DNA of 64,000 bases from JAEWWD01 sp964440115 (GTDB taxonomy: Bacteria; Bacillota; Clostridia; Christensenellales; CAG-138). The stretch covers positions 62,001 to 126,000 of the forward strand of contig CAYTPV010000004.1 in NCBI GenBank assembly GCA_964440115.1, read 5' to 3'. Below are positions 42,299 through 51,116 of the stretch, piece by piece. Each line of letters starts with the position of its first letter. Within the stretch, counting starts at the first letter, position 1. A program made the position numbers and the translations under genes. The notes beneath the pieces are model-generated. The model was not told where the DNA came from. It was given only the letters and a program-made list of their open reading frames with translations, and searched no databases.

Positions 42299-42618
42299 GC
42301 AAAGAAAATCTCATGAAAGGCGTTAACGAACGTTCTACCTGGCGCGAGATGACGACTGGCGCGTTCGTTTACGGTTCCGGCAATTCGGAAGAGTTTATGA
42401 CCGGCGCCTGGCGCACGGAAATCCCCGCGTGGGACGAAGCAAAATGCAAGCAGTGCCTGCTGTGCTACGTTGCGTGCCCGGACAGTTCCATACCGGTATC
42501 TAACAGCAAGCGCGCGGATTTTGATTTCGATCACTGCAAGGGCTGCGGTGTCTGCGCAAAAGTGTGCCCGTTCAAGGCAATCAGCATTCACTCGGTCGGA
42601 GAGGAGGATAAAGCATGA
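42295..42618 (+). CDS. porD: 2-oxoacid:ferredoxin oxidoreductase, delta (ferredoxin) subunit
   Basis: A 107-residue protein with two 4Fe-4S motifs, CKQCLLCYVACPDSSI and CKGCGVCAKVCPFKAI. It carries electrons from the TPP centre to soluble ferredoxin. Overlaps both neighbours by 4 bp (ATGA). Confidence 0.9.
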   Translation: MSKENLMKGVNERSTWREMTTGAFVYGSGNSEEFMTGAWRTEIPAWDEAKCKQCLLCYVACPDSSIPVSNSKRADFDFDHCKGCGVCAKVCPFKAISIHSVGEEDKA

Positions 42619-43781
42619 GCATCAGGGAACGCCTTTCTGGCAATGAAGCGGCGGCATACGCCATCAAACAGATAGACCCGGACGTCATCGCCGCATTCCC
42701 CATTACGCCGTCCACCGAAATACCGCAGTATATCTCCAGCTATAAGGCGGAAGGCAAAATCACCACCGAGTTCGTCACCGTGGAATCCGAGCACAGCGCC
42801 ATGAGCGCCTGTATCGGTGCCGAAGCGGCGGGCGTCCGCGCTATGACGGCAACAAGCTCCTGCGGCCTCGCGCTCATGCACGAGATGCTGTACGTGGCTG
42901 CGTCTTCCCGTCTGCCCATCGTCATCGCGGCGGTAAACCGCGCACTGACCGGCCCCATCAATATCAACAACGACCACAGCGACACCATGGGTTCCCGCGA
43001 CGCGGGCTGGATACAGCTCTACAGTGAAAGCGCGCAGGAAGCATATGACAACATGCTCATGGCCCATCGCATTGCGGAACATCCCGACGTCATGCTGCCC
43101 GTGATGATTTGCCAGGATGGCTTCATCACCAGCCATGCTGTTGAGAATATTACGCTCGAAGACGACGCGTTTGCCAAGGAGTTCGTTGGGGAATATCACC
43201 CCGAGAAGTTCCTGCTCAATCCCAAGGAATCGCTTTCCGTCGGTACCTACGGCGTTGCCAACATCTATATGGAGATCAAAAAGGCACAGCATGAAGCCAT
43301 GCGCGCGGCCAAAAAGGTCATCGTGGATGTAAGCGCCGAGTATGGCAAAAAGACCGGCCGTACCTATGGATTGCTGGAAAGCTACCAAATGGATGATGCC
43401 GAATACGCGGTAATCGTAATGAGCTCTTCTGCGGGCACCGGCAAAACTGCGGTAGACGAACTGCGCAAGCAGGGCAAAAAAGTCGGCCTGATCAAGCTTC
43501 GCTGCTTCCGTCCCTTCCCCGTGGAAGAAATCGCCGCGGCGGTCAAGGGCGTTAAGGCGCTGGGCATCATGGATAAAGCGGACAGCTTCAATGGGGCTGG
43601 CGGCCCGCTGGGTGCGGAAGTCCGCGCGGCGCTCTATGGCAATGCGGACGGTATTAAAACCGCCAATTATATCTACGGCTTGGGTGGACGCGATGTGAAG
43701 GTGGACGACTTCTATGAAGTCTTTGCCGAACTCGCAGGCGGCAGCGCCCCCAGCTGCAGGTATTTGGGCGTGCGGGAGTAG
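42615..43781 (+). CDS. porA: 2-oxoacid:ferredoxin oxidoreductase, alpha subunit
   Basis: A 388-residue alpha chain: FPITPSTEIPQYI, VESEHSAMSACIGAEAAG, and NRALTGPININNDHSDTMGS, which contains the residues that close the 2-oxoacid pocket. The last stretch is closest to pyruvate and 2-ketoisovalerate enzymes. The actual 2-oxoacid is probably the product of this operon's own pathway. Overlaps the delta gene. Confidence 0.88.
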   Translation: MSIRERLSGNEAAAYAIKQIDPDVIAAFPITPSTEIPQYISSYKAEGKITTEFVTVESEHSAMSACIGAEAAGVRAMTATSSCGLALMHEMLYVAASSRLPIVIAAVNRALTGPININNDHSDTMGSRDAGWIQLYSESAQEAYDNMLMAHRIAEHPDVMLPVMICQDGFITSHAVENITLEDDAFAKEFVGEYHPEKFLLNPKESLSVGTYGVANIYMEIKKAQHEAMRAAKKVIVDVSAEYGKKTGRTYGLLESYQMDDAEYAVIVMSSSAGTGKTAVDELRKQGKKVGLIKLRCFRPFPVEEIAAAVKGVKALGIMDKADSFNGAGGPLGAEVRAALYGNADGIKTANYIYGLGGRDVKVDDFYEVFAELAGGSAPSCRYLGVRE

Positions 43782-43793
43782 GAGGAAAAAGCA

Positions 43794-44729
43794 ATGGCAT
43801 ATAACATCAAAGAAGTCGCAAATCGTCCCGAACGCTTTGCTCCCGGTCACAGGATGTGCGCTGGCTGCGGCAGCCCCGTTGTGGTGCGCGCCATGCTTCG
43901 CGCTGTGCATCCCGAGGATAAAGCAGTCATCACTTCGGCGACCTGCTGCCTCGAGGTCTCTTCCTGCACGTATCCGTACACTTCGTGGAACGACAGCTGG
44001 ATACACACCGCATTTGAAAATGCCGGTGCGACCTGCTCGGGCGTAGAAGCGGCTTATACCGCCTTGAAGAGAAAGGGCAAGCTGGACGAAACTTATAAGT
44101 TCATCGCATTCGGCGGTGACGGCGGTACCTATGACATCGGCTTCCAGTCGCTGTCGGGTGCTATGGAGCGCGGTCACGATATGGTGTATGTCTGCTATGA
44201 CAACGAAGCGTACATGAACACCGGTATCCAGCGCTCTTCTTCCACGCCGAGGTATGCAGATACCACGACCTCCGCGATCGGCTCGGAAAGCTTCGGCAAA
44301 GTGCAGACCAAAAAAGATCTGACCAAGATCATGGCTAACCACCACATTCCTTATGTGGCGCAGACCACGCTGATCAGCAATCTGAAGGATCTGCATGAGA
44401 AGGCGGAGAAGGCCATTTATACCAAGGGCCCCGCTTTCCTCAATGTTATGGCGCCCTGCCCGCGTGGTTGGCGTTATGAGGCGGCCGATCTGTTCACGGT
44501 CTGCAAGGCGGCGGTGGATACCTGCGTATGGCCGCTGTTTGAGGTCATCGACGGCAAATGGGTGCTCAACTATGAACCCAAAGCCAAGCTGCCCGTCGAG
44601 GATTATCTCAAGCTGCAGGGCCGCTTCAAGCACCTGTTCAAGAAGGGCAACGAGCATCTTATCGAGGAAATCCAGAAGGATGTAGATACCCGCTGGAATG
44701 AGCTGCTTACTCTTTGCGGCAAAGCATAA
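43794..44729 (+). CDS. porB: 2-oxoacid:ferredoxin oxidoreductase, beta (TPP) subunit
   Basis: A 311-residue TPP subunit: MCAGCGSPVVVRAM with the first cluster cysteines, ATCCLEVSSC, and the TPP/Mg loop GDGGTYDIGFQSLSGAMERG followed by CYDNEAYMNTGIQRSS. All are typical of PorB. Last gene of the operon, followed by two strong terminators. RBS AGGAGGAAAAAGCA. Confidence 0.9.
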   Translation: MAYNIKEVANRPERFAPGHRMCAGCGSPVVVRAMLRAVHPEDKAVITSATCCLEVSSCTYPYTSWNDSWIHTAFENAGATCSGVEAAYTALKRKGKLDETYKFIAFGGDGGTYDIGFQSLSGAMERGHDMVYVCYDNEAYMNTGIQRSSSTPRYADTTTSAIGSESFGKVQTKKDLTKIMANHHIPYVAQTTLISNLKDLHEKAEKAIYTKGPAFLNVMAPCPRGWRYEAADLFTVCKAAVDTCVWPLFEVIDGKWVLNYEPKAKLPVEDYLKLQGRFKHLFKKGNEHLIEEIQKDVDTRWNELLTLCGKA

Positions 44730-44765
44730 ACGGATAATTCCTTCATTTTAGGAACTCTGGGATAC

Positions 44766-44799
44766 AACCTCCGCCGTATCCTTTACGGCGGAGGTTTCT
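44766..44799 (+). terminator. Terminator of the catabolic/por operon
   Basis: AACCTCCGCCGT pairs with ACGGCGGAGGTT, then TTCTCC. It lies 37 bp after porB. Confidence 0.75.
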
Positions 44800-44853
44800 C
44801 CATTTATACTACCTCCTGATTTGGCTTTGGACGCCCCCCGTGTGTCAAAGCCA

Positions 44854-44906
44854 CTATCCCCACGCAAAAACGCCCGTATGGGCGTTTTTGCGTGGGGATA
44901 GTTTTT
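44854..44906 (+). terminator. Perfect 22-bp hairpin with T5, second terminator
   Basis: Positions 44854-44875 pair perfectly with 44880-44901 around GTAT, followed by TTTTT. Between the two terminators an 8-bp inverted repeat (TGGCTTTG and CAAAGCCA) encloses a C-rich loop. The region 44800-44958 has no gene. Confidence 0.7.
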
Positions 44907-44958
44907 CAGGGATATCCGGGCATGCGGCACAAAATACTTGATTAGCCTCAGATGGTAT

Positions 44959-45486
44959 CTACTTGCTGTAAACGGAGCGATATGCGCTTTCCGCAAGTTT
45001 GGTGGAGAGGCTGTTAAAGGCTTCCGCTTCCACTTTATCAGGCGTATAAAGCGTGAACAGATGCTTGTCATAGTGCCAGGAGGCAAGGTAACCGCCCGAC
45101 TTGATAGTTTTCACGACGATGATGGCATACCAGTCCGCGGCATCTACGCTCATGGCGTTTTCTTCTTCTTCAAACTCTTCATACACGCCGGAGATGTCTT
45201 CGTTTTCGTCGTCGGAGATAGCCGTACGATAGGTGTAGGACGCACCGTCGAGTGAAAACTGAATCTGCGCAGTATGGTCGGCGATGATAGAATATGTTAC
45301 GTCTGTCGCGCCTTCGGGCGGTATTATAGAGAGGCCGAGTTTCTCAAACGCCTGCGAATCCTCTACTTCAACGATTGGATTAGGGATCTGCGCGCCTGCA
45401 TTCGGTTTTGCACTGCAGCCTGTAAGCGGCAGGGCAGCCGCGAGCAGAAGTGCAAACAGTATAATAAAAACTCTCTTATTCTTCAT
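44959..45486 (-). CDS. Lipoprotein, 175 aa, function unknown
   Basis: Signal peptide with lipobox LTGC, lipidated Cys24, and a short polar tether. The mature part has an acidic loop (DDENEDISGVYEEFEEEE) and alternating beta stretches. No recognised domain. Start 45486 (MKNKRVF) follows GGAGGAAATATAC; an upstream start five codons earlier lacks a box. It is divergent from the CPBP protease gene. Confidence 0.75.
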   Translation of the reverse strand: MKNKRVFIILFALLLAAALPLTGCSAKPNAGAQIPNPIVEVEDSQAFEKLGLSIIPPEGATDVTYSIIADHTAQIQFSLDGASYTYRTAISDDENEDISGVYEEFEEEENAMSVDAADWYAIIVVKTIKSGGYLASWHYDKHLFTLYTPDKVEAEAFNSLSTKLAESAYRSVYSK

Positions 45487-45652
45487 GTATATTTCCTCCA
45501 TTTCTCATCATCCATGCTTGTTCCAAATACGCAGATCAACTACTGCTGGTTCCATGCGCAGGGAATCCATTGTTTTGAAATGCGTATTCTTATGTACCAT
45601 ACATTGTAACACGCGCATGTGTTTGATATGCTTAGAACAATGGGAGGGTATT

Positions 45653-46315
45653 ATGCTGACGAAAAAAAGGCCTGTTCTGCAAAGCATTATAGCGATTTGC
45701 GGCGTATTTCTTGCCCTATATGGACTGAGGTTGTTTAATGAACACTTGTTGTTCAAATTCTCGCTGTTTCCGAGAATGATTTTGATGATTGTCACGCAAT
45801 GGACGCTGTTTCTCGTGCCCGCCATACTGATGCTGATACAAAATGAAAAGTTCAGCGACCTGGGCTTTTCGAAAAATAATTTGGCTAAACAGATTTTATC
45901 AGGCATACTGCTTGCGTTGGTGATGTCGGCAATATTGACGGTTCTTCCCATATTGCTGGGTTTAAAAGATATGATCTCAGACGCATCGTATAAGCATGTA
46001 TGGCAGTTCCTCTTTGAATTTATCTATACGATCCTGGGTGTGGCGTTTGCGGAAGAACTTGTGTTCAGGGGATATCTGTTTCACAAGCTATTGGAAATTA
46101 AAAATTCCCGCTGGTTTGCGATTATACTTTCATCGGTGCTGTTTGGGCTGTTCCATATATTCAGCGGCAATATCATTCAGGTGTTCATGACTGCTGGTAT
46201 TGGCCTTATCTATTGCATATACAGAGAAAAGGTCAAGGACTGTACGCTTCTTTCCCTGATTATTGCGCATGGGTTGTATGACGGTTTGATAGTACTGTGG
46301 GTTTCCTGCCTGTAA
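45653..46315 (+). CDS. CPBP-family intramembrane metalloprotease
   Basis: A 220-residue protein with about seven helices and the three Abi/CPBP motifs: AEELVFRGYLF (EExxxR), FGLFHIF (FxxxH) and IAHGLYDG (HxxxD/N). These put metal ligands inside the membrane, as in Rce1-type proteases. An upstream in-frame extension overlaps the divergent lipoprotein gene and is not real; GGGAGG precedes the ATG at 45653. Confidence 0.85.
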   Translation: MLTKKRPVLQSIIAICGVFLALYGLRLFNEHLLFKFSLFPRMILMIVTQWTLFLVPAILMLIQNEKFSDLGFSKNNLAKQILSGILLALVMSAILTVLPILLGLKDMISDASYKHVWQFLFEFIYTILGVAFAEELVFRGYLFHKLLEIKNSRWFAIILSSVLFGLFHIFSGNIIQVFMTAGIGLIYCIYREKVKDCTLLSLIIAHGLYDGLIVLWVSCL

Positions 46316-46333
46316 GAGAATACCTACAATATT

Positions 46334-46366
46334 GGAAGTACGTTTTGATATTCAAAACGTACTTCC
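46334..46366. terminator. Hairpin between CPBP and larC genes
   Basis: GGAAGTACGTTTTGA pairs with TCAAAACGTACTTCC around a 3-base loop. A second small hairpin, AATCTCTGAT with ATCAGAGATT, overlaps the larC stop codon at 46401. Confidence 0.65.
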
Positions 46367-46400
46367 ATATTATTCATACGCACGAAATCTCTGATAGGCA

Positions 46401-47651
46401 TCAGAGATTGTTTAACTCGGTCCGTATCGTCCGCTCCGCTTCAAGGAATGACATTTCATGCTCTTCCGCGAGCCGTACGATATCGTCATATTCGGGTTTC
46501 TCCCGTTTCACGCCGTATCCTTGTGCGCGTTTGATCCGCACGTTTCCGAGGCTCGTGGAAATGGTTTCGCTGTTGCGCGCAAGCTCGTACCGTTCGCAGG
46601 GGAACCTGCGCACGCCTATGGTGGTGGTGTGCAAAAACAAAGATTGAGCCAGCCTGTCCGCATCCGCTTGTGCGCAAAGGCAGACAATTACGAAGCCGGG
46701 GCGGCTTTTCTTCATGAGCACCTGCTGTACATATACGTCCTTCGCGCCAGCTTTCAGCAATGCCTGCATGGCAAAGCCAACGGCTTCCGGAGTCATATCG
46801 TCCACATTGCACCGTAACTCCACGGCTGTGCCGTTGGGGCCGCTCTGCGCGTTCCGTTCAAACAGGAACGCACGCACACAGTTGGCGGCAGGGAAGTTCT
46901 TTTTGCCCATGCCGTATCCTATGCGCTGAGAGGCCATGCAAGGCATGGGTAAGAAATCCGAAGCGAAATGCCGCAGCAATGCCGCACCCGTAGGTGTGCA
47001 CAATTCGCCCGGCGTGCCATCGGAATACGTGGGTACGCCCAACAGCAGCTGCGCTGTTGCAGGGGCCGGAACAGGCAATACGCCGTGCATGGTGCGCACC
47101 ATACCGCTGCCCACATGAACGGGGGAGCAAAGTATTTCATTAATCCCAAGCATATCCACAAGCAGGCAGAAGCCAATGATATCGGCTACAGCATCCAATG
47201 CGCCGACCTCATGGAAGTGGACAAGGGAAACGTCCTTCCCGTGCACGGCCGCTTCCGCATGCGCGAGCGAAGCGTATACCGCAAGCGCGTTGTTCTTCAC
47301 GGAATCCGGTATTTGCAGGGCTCGAATGATTTCCTGTATATCCGGATGCGAGTTGTGAGCATGGGTATGAGGTTGGCTATGATCATGTTCATGCGGGTGG
47401 CTGTGTGTGGAGGCTGTTTCCGACTTGTGCACACAGTCCGTACTGCTTTCTTCTTCGCCGTTCACAGTCACAACCATGCGCGTGCCGCAGATGCCGCATT
47501 TTTCTTCCAAAACTGCGCGAACAGAGACCCCCGGCAGCAATGCGTTCATCGTGGAAAGGAACTCTTCTTTTGCGTCGCAAAGCTCATACAGCGTTGCGCA
47601 GAGCATATCGCCTGCTGCGCCCATTTTGCATTCTATATACAGAGACTTCAT
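46401..47651 (-). CDS. larC: LarC, nickel insertion protein for the nickel-pincer cofactor
   Basis: A 416-residue LarC, which uses CTP to insert nickel into the dithiolated pyridinium precursor. It opens YIECKMGAAGDMLCATL, has a His-rich loop near residues 82-104 (about ten histidines) and the HFHEVGALDAVADIIG motif. It is one uninterrupted frame, whereas Lactobacillus plantarum makes it by programmed frameshift. It overlaps larB by 4 bp (ATGA). Confidence 0.92.
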   Translation of the reverse strand: MKSLYIECKMGAAGDMLCATLYELCDAKEEFLSTMNALLPGVSVRAVLEEKCGICGTRMVVTVNGEEESSTDCVHKSETASTHSHPHEHDHSQPHTHAHNSHPDIQEIIRALQIPDSVKNNALAVYASLAHAEAAVHGKDVSLVHFHEVGALDAVADIIGFCLLVDMLGINEILCSPVHVGSGMVRTMHGVLPVPAPATAQLLLGVPTYSDGTPGELCTPTGAALLRHFASDFLPMPCMASQRIGYGMGKKNFPAANCVRAFLFERNAQSGPNGTAVELRCNVDDMTPEAVGFAMQALLKAGAKDVYVQQVLMKKSRPGFVIVCLCAQADADRLAQSLFLHTTTIGVRRFPCERYELARNSETISTSLGNVRIKRAQGYGVKREKPEYDDIVRLAEEHEMSFLEAERTIRTELNNL

Positions 47652-48406
47652 GAAACACCTTCCATGCTGTTGATGATATGCGCGAGATACCCTGCGCCAA
47701 AGCCGTTATCGATGTTGACCACGCTCACGCCGCTCGCGCAGGAATTGAGCATACAAAGCAGCGCGGAAATGCCGCCAAAGCTGGCGCCATATCCCACACT
47801 GGTGGGCACCGCGACGACGGGGCAGGAAACAAGCCCGCCGACTACGCTGGCTAAAGCGCCTTCCATGCCCGCGACTGCTACGATCGCCCGCGCCTGTGTC
47901 AATTCGGGCAAATGGGCCAGCAGCCTGTGTAGACCGGCAACCCCCGCGTCGTATATTCGCGCGACATTGCTGCCCAGGAGTTCCGCTGTCAGTGCGGCTT
48001 CTTCGGCAACCGGCATATCGCTGGTGCCTGCGGATACCACGGCGACAGAGCCTTTGCGCGGTTTATCAAGTGTACGGTCGATGACCCCAAGGCGCGCCAT
48101 GGCGTAATATTCAAACGGAAAGCGAGGCGCGAGCCGCGCCGCTGTTTCCTCACTGAGCCGGGTGATGAGTATATCATGCGTGCCGCGCTTTCGCATAGCG
48201 TCCGCTATGCCTGCAATCTGTTCATACGTTTTGTTCTGCCCGAATATCACTTCCGCAACACCTTGCCGCAATGCGCGATGATGATCGACCTTGGCGTAAC
48301 CGATATCCTCAAAAGGCGCGATGTTCAGCGCTTCAACGGCGTGTTCCGGCGTGATCTCGCCGCATTTCACCGAATGCAGCAAATCCAGCAATTCCTGCCT
48401 GTCCAT
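47648..48406 (-). CDS. larB: LarB, carboxylase/hydrolase for the nickel-pincer cofactor
   Basis: A 252-residue LarB, which carboxylates nicotinic acid adenine dinucleotide and releases AMP. The C-terminal half is PurE-like (VSAGTSDMPVAEEAALTAE, GMEGALASVVGGLV). Start 48406 (MDRQELL) follows CAGGAGCAGATT; an upstream start gives a 15-residue extension with no family support. Confidence 0.92.
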   Translation of the reverse strand: MDRQELLDLLHSVKCGEITPEHAVEALNIAPFEDIGYAKVDHHRALRQGVAEVIFGQNKTYEQIAGIADAMRKRGTHDILITRLSEETAARLAPRFPFEYYAMARLGVIDRTLDKPRKGSVAVVSAGTSDMPVAEEAALTAELLGSNVARIYDAGVAGLHRLLAHLPELTQARAIVAVAGMEGALASVVGGLVSCPVVAVPTSVGYGASFGGISALLCMLNSCASGVSVVNIDNGFGAGYLAHIINSMEGVS

Positions 48407-48472
48407 AATCTGCTCCTGTGGGCACTTTCTTCCTAATATAATATAGTTCACAGCATGTCCGCAACTGCAATA

Positions 48473-49195
48473 TCAATTGCAGAAGGATGTTTGTATGGCT
48501 TCCAACCCGCATTCATCCATCAACCGCTCGTCAAAGAGCAGTTCCCGCGGTTTGCCGGTTGCAAAGAGTTCTCCCTGTTTGAGTATCAGTACATGGTCGC
48601 ACAGTTCCACGGCAAGCGCGAGGTCGTGTGTGGCGATGACTTTGGTCTGCGTAAGTTCACGCAGCAGCAATATTAGATTCCTGCGCGCTTTCGGATCAAG
48701 AAAAGCGGAGGGCTCGTCAAACAGCAGAGCGCCAGGGCGCATAGAAAGAACCGTTGCGATGGCGGCGACGCGCTTTTCGCCGCCGGACATCCGAAGCGGC
48801 GATCGATCCCTTAAGTGCTCTATGTGCAGTCTCTGCAGCACTTCCTGTACCGCCACCTGCACCTCTGCTTCCGGCATACCGTAATTCCGGGGTCCGAAGG
48901 CGATATCATCCTGCAAAGTAGGCATAAAAAGCTGGTCATCTGGGTTCTGAAACACAAGACCCGCTTTTGCCCGGATATCGTTGAGCGTGGATTTGTTCAA
49001 CTCAATGCCGTCAATGCGAATACTGCCGTCCGAAATCGGCGCAATGCCTACGAGCGCGTGCAGCAGCGTGGATTTCCCCGCGCCGTTCGCGCCGACAATT
49101 GCCACGCTTTCTCCGCTTTCCACACAAAAGCTCAGTTCCCGCAACGCGGCAATACCGCCGGGATAACGGACAGTCAAACGTTCTGTTTGTATCAT
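48473..49195 (-). CDS. cbiO: ECF-type nickel/cobalt transporter ATPase (CbiO/LarO-like)
   Basis: A 240-residue ATPase with Walker A AIVGANGAGKSTLL, Q-loop FQNPDDQLF, signature LRMSGGEKR and Walker B LLFDEPSAFLD. Energises metal uptake with CbiQ and CbiM. Start 49195 overlaps the cbiQ stop as ATGA; a start ten codons earlier lies inside cbiQ. Next to larB/larC, nickel is the likely metal. Confidence 0.88.
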   Translation of the reverse strand: MIQTERLTVRYPGGIAALRELSFCVESGESVAIVGANGAGKSTLLHALVGIAPISDGSIRIDGIELNKSTLNDIRAKAGLVFQNPDDQLFMPTLQDDIAFGPRNYGMPEAEVQVAVQEVLQRLHIEHLRDRSPLRMSGGEKRVAAIATVLSMRPGALLFDEPSAFLDPKARRNLILLLRELTQTKVIATHDLALAVELCDHVLILKQGELFATGKPRELLFDERLMDECGLEAIQTSFCN

Positions 49196-49983
49196 GAAAG
49201 TAGCCCGCCTATCAAGGTGTTCCATTGGGTTGAGATATCAAACACGCGGAAGAATACGATTGCCGATGTTATTCCGGCCATGTATATCCAATCGCCTGCC
49301 GATATCCGCCGCATCATGCCACGAGAAGTTCGTAGCGCATATCCGCGGCATTGCATGGCGTTGTATACGCGTTCGGAACGGTCAATGCTTTTGAGCAGCA
49401 GTTGCCCAACGAAACTGCCCATATGCCGGATATCCACACCGCGCCTGTTGCCCCCGCGAAGCCGGTAAGCGGTATATAAAGAGCCTGTCTCCAGAAGCAG
49501 CGTGCCGATATAGCGGTAAGTCATTTCAAAGACCGAAATGAATATTGCGGGAACGCGAAGCGCACGCAATGAGTCCGTCAATTGGGCGAAGGGAGTTGTG
49601 GCCACAAGCAGCAGCACGGCCATCACGCACAGATAGGTTTTCAACAGCACGCAGAAAAACGCAAGCACGCCGTAACTGACGGATAAACTGACAATACGAA
49701 ACACAGTCGCGGTATCTAATATCAAAGAGGATATCCCCGCGAGCATGCAGAACGGCAGCGCGAGAGCTGCGCGTTTATGCAGCAGGGAATAGGGCGTTTC
49801 AGAAAGCGCCATCATGACTGTAGGATAGAAGACGTAAGGGATCAACTCTAAAAAAGCGTACCGGTGAAAGGATACGACGGCAATGATGTAAAGGAACGCC
49901 GAAACAAGCTTGGCAATTGGATGCAGCCGGTGTATGCATGTCGACTTGCCGGAAAGCTGTTCGATAGAATATATGGATTGCAC
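49192..49983 (-). CDS. cbiQ: ECF-type nickel/cobalt transporter, transmembrane component (CbiQ/LarQ-like)
   Basis: A 263-residue T component with about five helices and the ATPase-contact motifs near YRLRGGNRRG and MQCRGYALR. The only standard start codon is a GTG at 49983 with a poor box. A full AAGGAGGG lies at 50013-50020, 29 bases further upstream, after a 13-bp hairpin, and no ATG, GTG or TTG lies in frame between. Confidence 0.87.
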   Translation of the reverse strand: MQSIYSIEQLSGKSTCIHRLHPIAKLVSAFLYIIAVVSFHRYAFLELIPYVFYPTVMMALSETPYSLLHKRAALALPFCMLAGISSLILDTATVFRIVSLSVSYGVLAFFCVLLKTYLCVMAVLLLVATTPFAQLTDSLRALRVPAIFISVFEMTYRYIGTLLLETGSLYTAYRLRGGNRRGVDIRHMGSFVGQLLLKSIDRSERVYNAMQCRGYALRTSRGMMRRISAGDWIYMAGITSAIVFFRVFDISTQWNTLIGGLLS

Positions 49984-50028
49984 GCTGCCGGTGATATCCG
50001 CCGTGTTCGAGCCCTCCTTGGTTACAAG

Positions 50029-50061
50029 GTTCCGGTTTCCTGCGCTTAAGGAAGCCGGAAC
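50029..50061 (-). other. Intercistronic hairpin between cbiM and cbiQ
   Basis: GTTCCGGTTTCCT pairs with AGGAAGCCGGAAC (one G-T pair) around a 7-base loop. It lies directly upstream of the isolated AAGGAGGG box and has no T-tract. Confidence 0.55.
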
Positions 50062-50082
50062 TCCTGCTGTTTCGTGTTATAC

Positions 50083-51093
50083 CTAAGCCTTTTGTTTTCT
50101 CTTTTTTATATGTGATATAACAAAGCCCGTTGCGCCCGCCAACACAAATGTCAGGCCGCCGCCGACTAACCCTGCTACGGTTGTACCGGATATGCCGCCA
50201 TTAGCTGGCTTTGCGAAATCATAATCGGGCATGAACGCCGTCTTTTCCTGAATCTGAGAAGCCTGCTCCAATATGGCACCATTCGCTTCGAGTTCCGCTG
50301 TACCAGCTACGCGCTGTATGGACCATTCCAATCCATCGGGGTAGGCGGAGGCGAACAGCGATAGAACGCCGCCCGTCACTACAGTCAGCAACCCAAGCGT
50401 CAACAACAGCTTTTTCATGGATATTCCGGAACCGATGTGTTCCCCTTTGATCGTGCTGTCGATTAACTCCGGCCGCATCTGATAAACGAAGCACAGCACT
50501 GGAGCGGTGACGACGCCTTCCACAACGCCGATGGCCAAATGAATGGGCTGCATCATCAACAAAAACGCGTTAAACGGCAGTACGGTGATGCCGGAGGCAA
50601 GCGTTTCCAGCACAACGGAAAACGCGCCCAGCTGCAGCGCTATGACGACGGAGATGACCGAGGCAAACGCCAAGCGTTTATGAGTGATACCTTTTCTCAA
50701 TATGAACCGGAATACCAGCGGATACACCAACAGACAGGGGATGACACCCATATTGAATATGTTGCACCCCAAAGCCAGCAACCCGCCGTCTGCGAAAAAC
50801 AACGCCTGTATGATGAGCACCGCCGCGATGGTCAGCAGCGACGGAAAGCCGCCCAGCATGGCGGCGAGCAATATACCGCCGCCGATATGGCCACTCGAGC
50901 CCGTACCGGGAATTGTGAAGTTGATCATCTGCGCGGCAAACACGAATGCGCCGGTGACCGCCATAACGGGAATCTTTTTTTCACACAGGTCATCCTGCTT
51001 GATTTTAAACGCGGAATACCCCATTGCGCCGAAGCTTACGGCTGCCATGACTGCGCCTGTGGCAGGAGAGAGCAGCGCGTCTGCCATATGCAT
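50083..51093 (-). CDS. cbiM: ECF-type nickel/cobalt transporter, substrate-binding component (CbiM fused to an N-type domain)
   Basis: A 336-residue membrane protein. Residues 1-215 are CbiM/NikM, with IGGGILLAAMLGGFPSLL and TGSSGHIGGG. Residues 225-336 add two helices around an external loop, resembling a fused CbiN/PDGLE-type or LarN domain. I choose ATG 51093, so the mature N-terminus is MHMADALLS: in this family the second-residue histidine binds the metal. GGGGAGG precedes it. First gene of the transporter-larB-larC series. Confidence 0.87.
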   Translation of the reverse strand: MHMADALLSPATGAVMAAVSFGAMGYSAFKIKQDDLCEKKIPVMAVTGAFVFAAQMINFTIPGTGSSGHIGGGILLAAMLGGFPSLLTIAAVLIIQALFFADGGLLALGCNIFNMGVIPCLLVYPLVFRFILRKGITHKRLAFASVISVVIALQLGAFSVVLETLASGITVLPFNAFLLMMQPIHLAIGVVEGVVTAPVLCFVYQMRPELIDSTIKGEHIGSGISMKKLLLTLGLLTVVTGGVLSLFASAYPDGLEWSIQRVAGTAELEANGAILEQASQIQEKTAFMPDYDFAKPANGGISGTTVAGLVGGGLTFVLAGATGFVISHIKKRKQKA

Positions 51094-51116
51094 AACAATA
51101 CCTCCCCAAAATAAAA

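Noticed and set aside
42588..44657. Very long open frame (689 codons) on the minus strand across porA and porB
   Set aside because: It is antisense to genes with clear conserved motifs, has no recognisable domain, and arises from the GC-rich third positions of the por genes.
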